Positions 37,071-48,707 of a DNA stretch of 64,000 nucleotides are shown piece after piece. The notes under the pieces are model-generated. The model searched no databases and was not told where the DNA came from. It worked only from the letters and a program-made list of their open reading frames with translations. Position 1 is the stretch's first letter. Each line of letters starts with the position of its first letter. A program made the translations under genes and the position numbers. Source of the stretch: Lumnitzera littorea (taxonomy: Eukaryota > Streptophyta > Magnoliopsida > Myrtales > Combretaceae); assembly GCA_024138015.1 (NCBI GenBank), contig JAMXBB010000002.1, positions 9,667,183 through 9,731,182 on the forward strand, written 5' to 3'.

Positions 37071-38930
37071 GGTTTATGTTTCCACTCACTCCCCAACCCT
37101 TTGCGTACTAATCTATGATTGGTTATATCTCTACATCCTTAATTCCTTAGATGATACCTGTAATAGAAACTATAAAGATGTGAGCACAATTAGCTTAATA
37201 AGTAGGATAGAAACTAAAGAGTATAATATAAGTACATACAAAGATATTAATTTAATGAAATGCAATGCAGTCAACCAATCATATGAAACATTGTAAAATG
37301 TTACTCGGATTATTGTGGAGTTAAAGAAATTTCATCTATTTTGACTCAGATTGAAGAGTTTTAACATGATTCAAATTGGACTAAACCAAGACTTGTGTAA
37401 TAGAGAATACCCTTCTTTCTAGACTATCTTCGAACTATGACCCCTAATTTTATTGTAATCTCTTTTCTTGTCATTTAGTTTGATTAAGGGTGGGGAAATG
37501 ACTATTACTACTATTCTCATAGAAGGGATTGATATTTGGTTTGATACACCTAATTGTTTTCTTAATGAGTTGTTATGTATGTCCAGTTAAGTTTGTGCTT
37601 GGATTTCTATTATTTTACATTTAAGGGTGACAAAGTAAGTTCAACCAACCAACAGTATGAAATCAAGTAAAGCAGCATGCCGAGGAGTTTAGCTCTTGTC
37701 ACTAAATATATTATTAGTTACATACACCATATATCCACAAACAACTAAATTACAATCACAAACAATACACTCTTAAACCTCCAAATACTTTAATATAGTA
37801 TTTTAATAAGCGGTGAAGCCATGATCCTAACTTACTTGGACAAAATGTCACATACTCTTATATGTTACGTTTGTGAGTTTCGTTAATAATGCTTAGAAAG
37901 TAATATACTACTTCAATTTTAAATCTACATATGAAATAAGAACTTATTTTTATTATTAAGTATGTTTACATTCTAATATGAGTAGGTTCTTAGTTATTTG
38001 TTAAGGTTTAGTTAAGGGTAGTAGGTTTTGACATAGTTTTTGACTCGGTTTCTAACTACGGTTTTAACTTACTATCTTAAATTAAGTTTTTACTTAAGAA
38101 GTTCCTAGCTTACATTTTGACTTCAAAATAGTTATAAAATTTCAGTTTAAATTACTTTTTGACTTAAAGCACATTTTTAGTATAATCAAGTTATTTGTTA
38201 CTAAAGTATATTTTGACCTATTTTCTGACAAAGTTTATGACTTTGCGGTTATTATTACATCCTCCTATTTAACACATACACAAACTTACCTTGTATTTCC
38301 AAAATTCCAAACTTTAAAATATTAGTGAATATCAACCAAGAACTTCAATTATATACATCGATTCCCATTATACTAACTACCAATTTATCTTGTTATAACA
38401 ACTTAAAGATTTAGCCTTAAACTACAAAATACCCAATTTTTACTTAAAAATCATTATTCCTTAACTCACGATATACTGCTTTTAGTTGTTGTGTATAGTT
38501 AATTATAGGTTACACTATAGTTACCTATAGTTTTGTAAAGAACGAATCTAACTCCTTTGCAAACTAGCTTGTTTAGCACACTATTTTCACAAATTCGTAA
38601 TTTTCCTTAAAGTCTGGCGACTTAATTTTTACAAACTAACTACACAACATCAAAATCCAATATCTTAAAAATATAACCACAAAATTTTAGGTTGAAACTA
38701 CACTAATTGGTTTTTCAAAAATTAGAATAAAATTTAGTGTACAGGATGTTTTTTTAAGGATCTCATATCTATACTCAAAGTTTTTAAACTCTTATTGAAG
38801 ATTTCAATTTCTCATGTAAAAATATGTGGGCAAGCCAAATTTCAAATATTTTGGTAAATGTTTACTATTTTTTTTCCAAAATTTTGATGAAATCAGATAA
38901 CCTGGCGACTTACTAAAAGCTTGAACTTTG
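37071..38930 (-). repeat. Inverted copy of the LTR-like family, inner part (E)
   Basis: The stretch 37078-37600 is the reverse complement of copies A-C. It holds the antisense counterparts of the gtcgaattaagt region near 37477, of the stretch near A 370-420, and of the gacatgcatg region near 37580. It extends to about 38930, where gataacctggcgactta corresponds to the ttatctgat left part of copies B and C. It is CpG-poor and decayed. Confidence 0.5.
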
Positions 38931-39081
38931 GCCACCATAGGGGAGGGGGTGGTTGTCGATTGGCCAAAGTGAGTACTCTTCCTTCAAGTGGTGGTTCAAC
39001 CTTGCTTTTAAGTACTTGTTTTCTTTAAGATCATGCAAAACCCACAATTTGCCTATTAAATTTCCTAATTTGTGTTTTTTT

Positions 39082-39082
39082 A

Positions 39083-39132
<50 letters not shown>
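39082..39132. repeat. Compound (CT)n(AT)n microsatellite
   Basis: An uninterrupted CT run passes directly into an AT run, together about 50 bp. It lies about 190 bp before the copia 5' LTR. The open frame crossing it (38953-39207) is not considered a gene. Confidence 0.9.
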
Positions 39133-39322
39133 TTCCACTTCCTAAATTTTTTCCAACTTCACAATAGACCAAACTTTGTCCAAGAAAAAGATGATATGTT
39201 TTTGTAATAGAGTTTGGATTTGTTTTAAATTTTTAATACCTTAATAACATGTGTAACAATGTAGATTAGGCGTTCTAAGGTAAAGTTTGTATCTAAATCT
39301 TGTTTTTCCCATTATTGCTAAG

Positions 39323-39602
39323 TGTTACAAGTATAACTTATTAGTTTCAGTTAGTTTGTTATACGGTTTGTTAGTAGATGTATAGAAGTTAGGTTTTTGT
39401 TAGTTAGTTTATTGTTCTCTTTCTATTTCATTGCTGTATATAAATAGGCTTATATTAAGGAATGTGGTGGTAACATGAAATTCTATTTTCCTATATAGCC
39501 TCTCATCTTTAAACTCTTTATAGTCTCTTGTCTCCAACTTCTTTCCATCGCTTCTCACTTTTGCTACTGTACTTATGATATTATACAAAGCAAGCATTTT
39601 AT
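39323..39602 (+). repeat. 5' LTR of the copia element
   Basis: It starts TGTTACAAG and ends TTTATCA, directly followed by the primer-binding site. A TATA box (tgtatataaatagg) lies at about 39434. At about 280 bp it is of ordinary size for small plant copia elements. The left edge is inferred from the TG start. Confidence 0.65.
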
Positions 39603-39603
39603 C

Positions 39604-39619
39604 ATGGTATCAGAGTAGG
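39604..39619 (+). other. Primer-binding site, initiator methionine tRNA type
   Basis: tggtatcagagtaggc directly follows the LTR. The first eleven bases match the 3'-end complement of plant initiator tRNA-Met, which is the standard copia primer. Confidence 0.85.
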
Positions 39620-39638
39620 CTTTGTAATCAATGGCAAT

Positions 39639-42581
39639 ATGAGTAATTTCTCTCTTGAAGATGTTAATTCTCCATTTTATATTCACCATTCAAATTCTCA
39701 AAGTTTGGTGTTCATTACTCCAGTGTTGTTTGACCTTAACTACAATACGTGGAGTCAGTCATTTATGTTAGCTCTTTCCATTTGCAACAAGGTTGGATTT
39801 GTGGATGGCTCAATACTTGAACCAGCGAAGAAAGACAAGTTATATTTGATTTGGAGTAAATGCAACAATCTAATTGTTGCTTGGCTTTTGTGATCGATTT
39901 TGTTGCCAATTGCATCTACTGTAATTTACATGCATTCGACCAAACATATCTGGGATAAATTGAAGGTATGTTTTGCTTAGCCTTATGATTTAAGAATTTG
40001 TCAATTGTATCACATGCTTAATACTGTTATTCAAGGATCAAGAAGTGTTAATGAGTATTCCATTGAGTTAAGTATAATTTGGGAGGAACTTAGAAATTTT
40101 CAACCATTGCTACATTGTTCATGTAGATCTTGTAATGGTAAGTGCTTTGACAGATTTGTTGACATGGCTCAGAAGGATTATGTGTTTAAGTTCTTAAATG
40201 GATTGGATGAGAGTTTTTCTGCACTTCGATCTCAGATTCTTGTGCTTAAGCCTTTTCCTTCCTTAGATGAGGCTTATAACTTGGTTGTTCGAGACGAATT
40301 TCAGAGGGCTAATAGACCTAAGGATTTGGTTTTGTTAAAGGCTTCTACTATGGTTAGTTTGAATGCAAAACAATGGAATAGAGGAGATGTTGTTTGCAGC
40401 TACGGTCATAAGAGAGGTCATTTAAAGGAGAAGTGTTACAAACTCATTGGTTTTCCTCCGCATTTTAAGCAAAATAATAATATTAGATTGCGTAATTTTA
40501 GTGTTAATCATGTGCTCACTGGATGTAATTTTGTTGATCCAATGCCTATAGATGCTGGTTCTTGTTCCTCTATGACTGGTTCAAATGTTGGTAATGTTCC
40601 TTGTTTTGATGTGAATCTGTCAGGTCTCAATTTTTCAAAGGATCAATTGCTTAGTCTATTGAGCATGTTACATGTTTCTAACTCTAGTCCTTCTAGTGTT
40701 GCTTTATTAGCATCAAATTTCAGTCCAGCGGTTGTTTTGCAGGACAAACTTCCAGATGAGGCTTCTATGAGTCATATGGTAGGTATACATAATTCTCCTT
40801 CTAATAAGAAATTTAGTAGTTCTTTTATGATAGTTAGTTGGATATTCAATTCAGGTGCAACTAATCATATGGCTAGCTCCATTTCATTATTTCAGTTTTA
40901 TAAGGCTATAAAGAATAGATAAATTTTCTTGCCTAATGGTCAGCAGCTTATTGCTACTTATGTTGGGACAGTGGTTTTTCCATCGACAATAGTTTTACAC
41001 AATGTGCTGTTTATTCCTATGTTCAAATATAATTTGGTCTCTGTTACCAAGTTGTTACAAGACTCTAGATGTGTTGTTCTTTTTACAAGAAATGTTGCTT
41101 TTATTCAGGATTCTTCCAATCAGAGGGAGATTGGATGAGATAAAGCAAAGGGTACTCTGTACTTATTAGAGCAACAGCTTAGTTTTATGGGATCCTCTTG
41201 TGATATCACTATTTGTTCTGCTGAAAAATGTGTAAACAATACTTTTCTTTCATCTGTTTTATCAGGTTTGCCTAAGAACTTTGATGTTTGCTACTATCAC
41301 TTTGGTCATCAATCTTTTAGTTGTATGGAACAAATAAGTCATATTGACAAGAGTGTCAAATGTGTTCCATTTCAATGTATAGTTTGTCCTTTGGCCAAAC
41401 TGAAGCGTAGTCCTTTTCCTTTGCATATTAAGAATACAAATGCTTCTTTTGAATTGGTTCATATGGACATTTGGGGTCCTTATGCTGTAGTTACTCTTCC
41501 AGGAGATCAATATTTCCTTACAATAGTTGATGATTACACATAGGTTACATGGGTTTATCTCATGCGTTCTAAACATGACGTTTCTATGGTTGTTAAGTCC
41601 TTTTGTACTATGGTTTCTATTCAATTTAATTCTTGTGTGAAGACAATAAGAAGTGACAATGGTCTAGAGTTCATGTTAGTTGAATTTTATGCATCTAAAG
41701 GAATTGTACATCATACATCTTGTGTTGAAACCCCACAACAAAATGGTGTGGTTGAGCAAAAGCATCAACATTTATTGTCTATTGCTCATGCACTACTCTT
41801 ACAAGCTTCTCTTCCGTTGTGTTTTTGGGGAGATGCTGTTCTTACGGCTACTCACATCATCAATCGGTAGCCAATAGATGTGTTAAATGGTTTTTCGCCT
41901 TATTAGATGTTATTTGGCAATTCTCCTTCTTATTCTCATCTTCATGTGTTTGGTTTGTTATGTTTTGCATCTATTCTTACATGGAATAGGACAAAATTTG
42001 ATCCGCGTACACTACCTTGTGTGTTTGTTGGATATCTAACAACTGTTAAAGGGTATCATTTATACAATCTAGTTCAACAGAAGTATCTGATTTCATGTGA
42101 TGTTCATTTTATTGAGAATGTTTTTCCCTTTCACTCACGTTCCTTTCTGACTAAATCATCTCCTGAGTCCACTCCTATTCCTTCATTTGATCCATCCTAT
42201 ATGGATCATTTGTTCTATTTGTTTCCTCACGATGCAACAATGCAACATAGTTTTGCAGAAGAACTTGTAGTAGAAGAAAGTACTGCTTCTGTTGATTGTC
42301 TGAGGTGTAGTATACGTGAAAGAAAGCTTCCTTCATATCTTGCAGATTATCATCATAATCTACTTTCTCTAAACTCTAAGAGTGCTATTTTATGTTCTTC
42401 TACTGTATATCCCCTTAGTTTAGTCTTGAGCTACGATTCTTTGTTGCCCACTTATCGTGCTTTTATTGTACAGTTGACTCAACATAGTGAGCTTACTTCT
42501 TATAATCAAGATAAGTCTCTTGTTCCTTGGTGCAAAGCTATGGATGAAGAGCTAGAAGCATTGAAGAACAATAGTACTTAG
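39639..42581 (+). pseudogene. Copia gag-protease-integrase polyprotein, broken by stop codons
   Basis: The gag has a UBN2-type N-terminus (39639-40340). A zinc knuckle at 40395-40436 has its second cysteine replaced by glycine. The protease motif at 40839-40871 reads WIFNSGATNHM, with the catalytic Asp changed to Asn by a G-to-A change. An integrase zinc region (41280-41420) is followed by a core with catalytic D (41466), D (41655) and E (41754) still present. In-frame stops are TGA 39891, TAG 39978, TAA 40920, TGA 41136, TAG 41541, TAG 41868, TAG 41904 and TAG 42579 (positions to within a codon). There are no frameshifts. Several stops sit where relatives have Trp, Arg or Gln, which fits C-to-T or G-to-A mutation. 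Confidence 0.85.
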
Positions 42582-42626
42582 AGTATTGTTCCTTTGTTTG
42601 TTGGCAAATGTCTTATAGGATGTGAT

Positions 42627-43300
42627 AAGGAATCAAATCTCTGATATCGATATGATAAGGAATCAAAGGATCGATTTAGAAAGAAACGGCAACGGATCTC
42701 GAACGGACAGGAATGGTTATTAAAAAAAAATGGGTACGAGGAATAAGAAGATTTTTTATGGTGAATGTGAATAAATATAACTCACCAAGACACATACACA
42801 ATCAGGGATTCGAGCTCGAAATAGAGTTTGATATGACTCATAGACACTAAATGTTGCTCAAGGTTTCAAATGAAGGTTAGATGTAACTTACTAACTGGTT
42901 CAAATGAAAGGGTTCACTACAATCTGAGAACAAGATTAATAAAAACGTAGGGATGATTAAAGAGTCTAATCAACACTCGATAATCCAATAGATGCTAACT
43001 CAAGTATAGCCTTGCTTGAAAGAGGAAAGTTACACTCTTTATATATATATATATATCTTTGTATATCTATCTATCTATCTCTCTATGTATTTGTATAAAT
43101 GTTGCTATTTATAGTAAGTCCTATACCCTAGTAGCAAAATTGTAAATAATGTATAAGGCCTTAAACCCTAAAGAATTGGGCCCATAAATAAAACAAAAAG
43201 AAAAACATGTACAAGAATACAAAACTGTACATTTACAGAAGTCGGCCTACATTTATTCGGTATGTTCTGGGAGGAATAGTATCCGAATAGGACGGGGTCC
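42627..43300. other. Junction region after the copia element
   Basis: No gene is present. An AT run and (TATC)n/(CTAT)n microsatellites lie at about 43041-43090. A short direct repeat, atatgataaggaatcaaa and gataaggaatcaaat, lies at 42628-42670. The rest is unrecognised. Confidence 0.4.
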
Positions 43301-43419
43301 ACAGTTTGATGTGTAGGTTTGGGAAAGAGTCCCTGAAGTCTCACTTGGCTTGGTTGAAGTTGTTTTGTGGCCTTATAGACTCGCTTGGCTTTACTATTTG
43401 TACAAATGTTGCTATTTAT

Positions 43420-44362
43420 ACTAAGTTCTATACCCTCGACCTATTTCTTTACTACAACTTTTTTTATGTTGGAGAAGAGCTTAAAGATCAAATACCGAAA
43501 GTATTTTTCCATGGCCTTCACGGCATTTATCTTCTCATCGTGTTTGAGGGCCATGAAGACTGAATCTCTTGCGTGGCTTTTGTATCATTGGGGTTAAGCC
43601 CCTTTTTAGCCTCGGTCTGGACCATCTTGGTTCATTGGGTCCAGAAGTCTACCTCCTCGGGAAGCTCGACCACCACGTATTCGTTTTGCTAGCCCTTCAC
43701 CGAATCTGTAAGGCTATAGAACAACTTCTTTCCTAGACATGGTTGGAGGTATGGTTACCCTTTAATGCTCTTCCACATGTAAAAATGGTTGAAAAGCTTG
43801 GGAGTAGCCCTTATCACCGAGTACTCCTAGAGTGCTTAGAAAGTCTTTAATACCCTCCACCCATTGTGAGAGGCCTACATTGGACTACACCAATGGTAAT
43901 TGAAGAATTCTCTCTCGAAGCAACTTAGAGGGAGGTGTTGCCTAAACTCTAAATACTTCTCAAACACTATAAAGCGCATCCCTAATAGTAGAGCCACTCG
44001 CTTGTCCTTGCTTAGTAACTGTATCTACCACCTAGGGATGGCCTTAACGACGAACTTACCTAAGATCTAATTGGGGCAGAGGGTTTGCTCTTACTCACTT
44101 GGCCATTAGGCTCCTTACTTGCTCTAGGCACATCAAACAAATCCATCGGAAGGGGCAAGGAGGCATATGCATATACATCTCTTGGGATGGTGTTGATAAG
44201 CGTAGCCTTATCCAACGCCTTTGTTGCCATCCTAGTGGGCTCATCAAGTTGTGCCAGTGACAATACTTCGTCCTCTTTTGCTCGGGGGGTAGGGGGAGGG
44301 ATTACTCCTTGTTGATTCGGAGTAAAAAATGTTGTGCCATGACTAGTCAAAACTTGCGTCAC
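43420..44362 (-). pseudogene. Remnant of a 'putative gypsy-type transposon' gag-like gene
   Basis: The minus strand carries an open 100-codon N-terminal part (44362-44060), rich in Pro and Lys. Further down, in shifting frames, are segments such as MRFIVFEKYLEFR, LFNHFYMWKS, KKLFYSLTDSVKG and VVVELPEEVDFW. The order (a bulky hydrophobic block, then a phenylalanine/tryptophan-rich block, then a proline/glutamate block) resembles the PF04195-type plant transposon domain found in gypsy-like elements. At least three stops and two frame changes disable it. The family assignment is from memory of the pattern. Confidence 0.5.
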
Positions 44363-44639
44363 TTGTATTAGTTGACATGGTTTCTAAGGGTGATGAAGAA
44401 GATTCAAGTTTGAAAAGCTCTTAAAGAAAGTTCGATGCAAGAGTGAAATTCATAGTAATAGAACAGAGGGATTATAGAAAAGTGATCTTTCATTGTGATT
44501 GTGCTATTTATAAGACAAGCTTCTAGGAAATCGTATAGGTGGTTATAGGGATTTGTATAGGCACAAATCCCTTGAAATGTTGCAGGGTAGACACATGGAG
44601 TTAAGGTTGATCGAATGATTGCCTTTAAAATGCAAAAGG

Positions 44640-45780
44640 CATGTGGTTGCACGCTAGTCTGCTATGATAGGACACTTGTCACATTACATTAAATGTACTA
44701 AAATTAGGCGCATAAGGGTCAAATTTTGAAAAAATTTCTTCTACAAGAAGTTTCTTTAGGGTCTCTCCAACTTCTACTTAGTTGACATGTTAAAAGCACG
44801 ACGTCCCGAATTGAGTAATCATACCGGCTTGGCCTATGATGAGCGCCTATCGACCAGGCTTGATTGGCTCCTTAGATTGCCTACCTAGTCGAATGCAAAG
44901 ATATCCCGCTTTGACATTCTGACCAAAGCACCATCTTGTTTAGATTGTTAATACTTTGCTTTGGGACAGTTGTTAACACCTCAACTCTTCCTGCTTCGGG
45001 TATCTTCGCTCCAGCTATACACCACCTCGGACATCTTCAACTTGACCTCTGCCTGCTCAGACCTACTCTCTTACTGCATCGACACGGTAGCACCAGCTTA
45101 AGCTCCCTTTGGGTCAGATTAGCCACACGCTTGAGTAGCCCATATATTCCTTCTCTTTGCCTTTGCCTCGGCAACGAAACTATGGAGGGACAAGTATTGA
45201 AAGGGCTATTTGGACATAGGCCCCTCAGGCCTGTCTAGATCTGACGTACCTTGCCACTTGAGGCTTGCCGTCTTGGGCTCAAGCCCTAGGTCCATATTAG
45301 TTGAGCCTAAAAAGCTCTTTAACTGCAAGAATATACAAGATAAAGATAAAATACCAAGTTAACAACCATATCTGATATAAGTGGGACACGTCGGACATCA
45401 TGACCCTACTCTCCCATACTTACGAGAGAGGATCTCTCCTACTAACTGCCCTCCAACTGTCGGCTTTATTCTACTATAAATACCAGTCCACTACTTGATG
45501 ATAAAGCTCTCTACACTTTACGCACTAAAGTTTGCCTATTACTCCTAAGTATCTTTTACTCTCTAGAATTCACTGTTGACTTAAGTATTGGAGTGACCAT
45601 ACTGGACAACACCCTAACGTTTCCTTACAGTGTTTTATTTTGCAGGCTCACTACGCGTAAAACCCAATTATTACTAGTAAATACTCTGAGACAATATACC
45701 TTATCCGAAGGTTAATATAGTCACCAGTCATGCAAAACCAACCATAAGACACCAAATATATCGATAAAACATGAATTTTA
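44640..45780 (+). repeat. Gypsy-type LTR fragment
   Basis: The segment has a TATA box (ctactataaatacc, about 45472-45485) followed by a leader, then gttgacttaagtattggagtg (about 45573-45593) and tttgcaggctcac, a combination frequent near the R/U5 part of plant gypsy LTRs. The upstream part is C-rich and includes an open but unrecognised frame at 44936-45238 that I do not call a gene. Ends are not defined. Confidence 0.45.
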
Positions 45781-46164
45781 TTTTCTGAAAATTTCCTACG
45801 TATATATGTATATTGGAATTTTCAGATTTTTCAATTCTTTTGGTTGTTCATTTACTAAACAGTGTCAAATTGAAGAATTTTTTTTTAAATCAAAATGAAA
45901 AGATTCTATTGATTGTTTAAAGAGTGTACATCAATACAGTCAATGGCAAATATTAAGGGTTGATTTTTGATCTAGAATGATGAGTCCTTTACAAAATTTA
46001 TCTAATGCAAAGAAACTAGTGATCACAAAAACTTGGATGCATAACTCTTAATTGCTTGGCTATAGATAATCTGCTGGTTAATTAGCTTGTCTATATATAA
46101 GTAAGAGTATTGCATTCGGTCGCCCTTTCAAGATTTGGATTTTTTGCACCACATAGTGGTCGCT

Positions 46165-46412
46165 TCATCTTAGCCTGCAATTTTGAGTAATTAACAAAAA
46201 GGTGTAGCTCGAGTCCGCTTCAATTTTCAATACATTACTAATAATAAAACATCGACACGGATCTAATCCATTTTTAATAGCCATCAATTCCATTTCATCT
46301 ATTTTATGTTTATTATGTAGATGCACATAAGCAAAGATTAGTCTCCCATTACAGTCCCTTAGCAAAGCACTTGTTGTTGTTGTTTCACCCTCTAAGAACC
46401 ATTAGTGTATAA
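46165..46412 (-). pseudogene. LINE-type RNase H fragment
   Basis: On the minus strand the order YTNGS, LLRDCNGRLIFAY, DEMELMAIKNGLD, then VLKIEADS follows the plant LINE RNase H (RVT_3) pattern. The first catalytic Asp is replaced by Asn (YTNGS) and the glutamate region is retained. The piece is only about 80 codons and its upstream side is cut by the LTR-like block beginning at 46413. Confidence 0.6.
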
Positions 46413-48388
46413 TGTCGAGCCTGATTTTTCGGTTTTTTTTTTTATTTAAAATTAATTTATCATTTTCCGATTAATATTAAACCCTAACTCATTTAATATT
46501 AATTCTTGATTAAAAAAATTGAGAAATTCCGATTTTTTTATTGAAAATAATTTTTAGAGTCGCTATTCAACTTAAGTCGGGAAAAGAAAAAGAAATCGTA
46601 ACCAATTGGGTGGATTGATTACGATTTGACTACTGGTCTTTAATTTCAATTTTAAATGAAGAACCAGAGAGTTCTAAGTTCGGGAGCTAACTTATTAAAC
46701 CCTTAACGGGTACTACTATCTATTTACCGAAATTAGGATTATTTTTTAAATTATAATATTTAAAATAAATAAACAAATAAAATTAAAAGCAAAAAAAAAA
46801 AGAACCTAAGTTTCTACATATTTTATTGTCGCCCCGAAAGTGTTTACGTACCCGTTAGCCAGGATCAGACGATCGGAGTTCTTTCCGAAAACTTTAATGT
46901 GTTAGTTCTTTTTATAAAAAAAATAATTGGTTGAATTTACGTTTTTATTAATCATTTCATTTTTATTAAGAAAAATCATTAGAAGCCTAATTTTTATTCT
47001 TAATTATAAAAAAAAACCTAATTTTTGAAAAGTCTCGAATTAAGATTTTTATTTAAAAACAACTAAGTGATAATTTTTTTATTTTCAAGAAAAACCCTAA
47101 AGATTTTATAAAATATGCAATATTCTACATGATAAATCTTTTATATTGAAAAGATGCTTAAAACATAATAAAAGAAAATAAAAAAAAATTTCCTAACCAT
47201 AGAAAAGATGCCTAATCATAGAAAAGATGCTTAAATAATGAAAAAGATATTTAAACCATAGAAAAAAATCTAAATTATAGAAAAAATGTTTGAATTATGG
47301 AAAAGAAACTTAAATAATGGAAAATATATATAAATTATAGAAAAGAAGCCTAAATCATGGAAAAGATGTCAACCATAGAAAAGATGTTCAAACCATAGAA
47401 AAGATATCTAAACTATGGAAAACAAGCCTAAATTATGGAAAAGATGTCTAACCATAGAAAAGATGTCTAAACTATAAAAAAGATGTTCAAACCATAAAAA
47501 AGAAACCTAAACTATGGAAAAGACATTTAAGCTATAGAAAACAAGCTTAAATTATGAAAAAGATGTTTCATTGTAAAAAAAAAGTCAATTAAAGATTTTT
47601 TTTTATTTTATGAACATCAAAATGATTTTTTTTATCTAGAAAACCCTAATATGCCTAATGCAATTTTTCTAAATTAATACAATATGCAAAGAACGAGATT
47701 TTGTAAAATACGAGATTTTATAAAAATGTCATTTTAAAAATATGAAATCTAGAAAAAACGAAAATTTAACTTAATACTTATTCGCTAGACACTAATATTA
47801 TAACTAATTACTAGTAATTAAAGACATGATAAAAATAAAAAAAAAATAGTACAAGTTTTAAAAATAACTGTGCATATACTAAGTGAGATAAAAATAAATA
47901 AATAAGACAAGCTATAGATAATAATTAAAACCACTATTATGTAACTGTAAAGCAAAGCACGCAAAGCTGATGAAGGAGAACAGATTGGATCCCTAGTCCT
48001 ATTGCTGAGTTTGAGCGTGTTTTCAACAAATGTGTAATTATTTTTTTTGGCTCACACCATGCAACTCCTATTTATAAAACTCAAAAACAAATCTTTTGAA
48101 TCGAATTTAAATTGATAAAGATCCAAAATAAATTCGAATCTTATAAATCTTGATTTTATTAGATTTAACGTCATCGTATCAGATTTGTTTTTTTTTTGAC
48201 AACTATTTAGTCAAGATTCCATCAAATTAATATTTTCGAATTTTTAATTTTTTAATTTTTTTAATTTTTTTCTAATAACTTTCTTTTTTTTTTGTCTTTT
48301 TTATCATTTTTTAATTTTTTTATTATTTTCTAAATTACGACCCTAAAAATAAAAATTATAACTACTATGGGTAAAAATTGAGTGTAGA
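46413..48388 (+). repeat. Long LTR-like block with internal minisatellite
   Basis: It begins TGTCGAGCCTGATTTTTCGG and contains the words agagtcgctattcaactta, gattgattacgatttgac and gaaccagagagttctaag. It ends near aaaaattgagtgtagat. I associate this order with a class of plant gypsy LTRs that carry an 'agtcgccac' box and end 'gggtgtc'. There is no coding sequence. A 21-bp tandem repeat occupies 47130-47570. Target duplications are not matched. Confidence 0.45.
47130..47570 (+). repeat. 21-bp degenerate minisatellite
   Basis: About twenty imperfect copies of a unit close to aaaagatgtctaaaccatag(a) run head to tail. Variants differ at the gatgtc/aagcct and accatag/attatgg positions, suggesting two alternating sub-units. 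Stop codons in all frames argue against coding. Confidence 0.8.
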
Positions 48389-48707
48389 TTAATAAACAGG
48401 TTATGTATATGCAGGAAGACTAGTTATTTCAACAAATAAATAATATTCTAGAAACTTTTATTTTTATGATTTTTTTTTTTTACACTTTACAAATAAAAGG
48501 CATAGGCAACATATATCCTACATGAAATAACAAGATTAATTATGAAATTGAATATTCACCATGCCAAATTGATTAAAGCACAATGGAAACAACTATCTTT
48601 TTCTTTTTAAAATATTTTTTTAAGTAAAGTTATTCAATTAAAAGAAAATAAGGGAAAAAAGTAAAAAGTGAATGGCAAGAAAACCAATGAGTTGCATTAT
48701 ATGAAGG
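48389..48707. other. AT-rich stretch before a hAT-like element
   Basis: Nothing recognisable; poly-T and poly-A runs only. Confidence 0.4.

Larger units (their letters stand above)
39323..42626 (+). mobile_element. Truncated Ty1/copia retrotransposon
   Basis: The order is 5' LTR (about 39323-39602), primer-binding site (39604), gag, protease and integrase. It breaks off in the first residues of reverse transcriptase, after a recognisable GKCLIGC-like start near 42600-42626. No RNase H or 3' LTR follows. Everything from 39639 to 42626 is one reading frame with eight in-frame stops and no net frameshift. The element can no longer move by itself. The text after 42626 (a repeated gataaggaatcaaa) marks the deletion junction. 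Confidence 0.85.

Noticed and set aside
42627..43300. 3' LTR of the copia element
   Set aside because: I looked for a second copy of the 280-bp LTR downstream and found none.
44936..45238. 100-codon + strand frame
   Set aside because: It lies in a gypsy LTR-like segment and its translation shows no domain; openness comes from local C-richness.
47130..47570. CRISPR-like array
   Set aside because: Units are contiguous and degenerate with no spacers, and the DNA is eukaryotic; it is a minisatellite.
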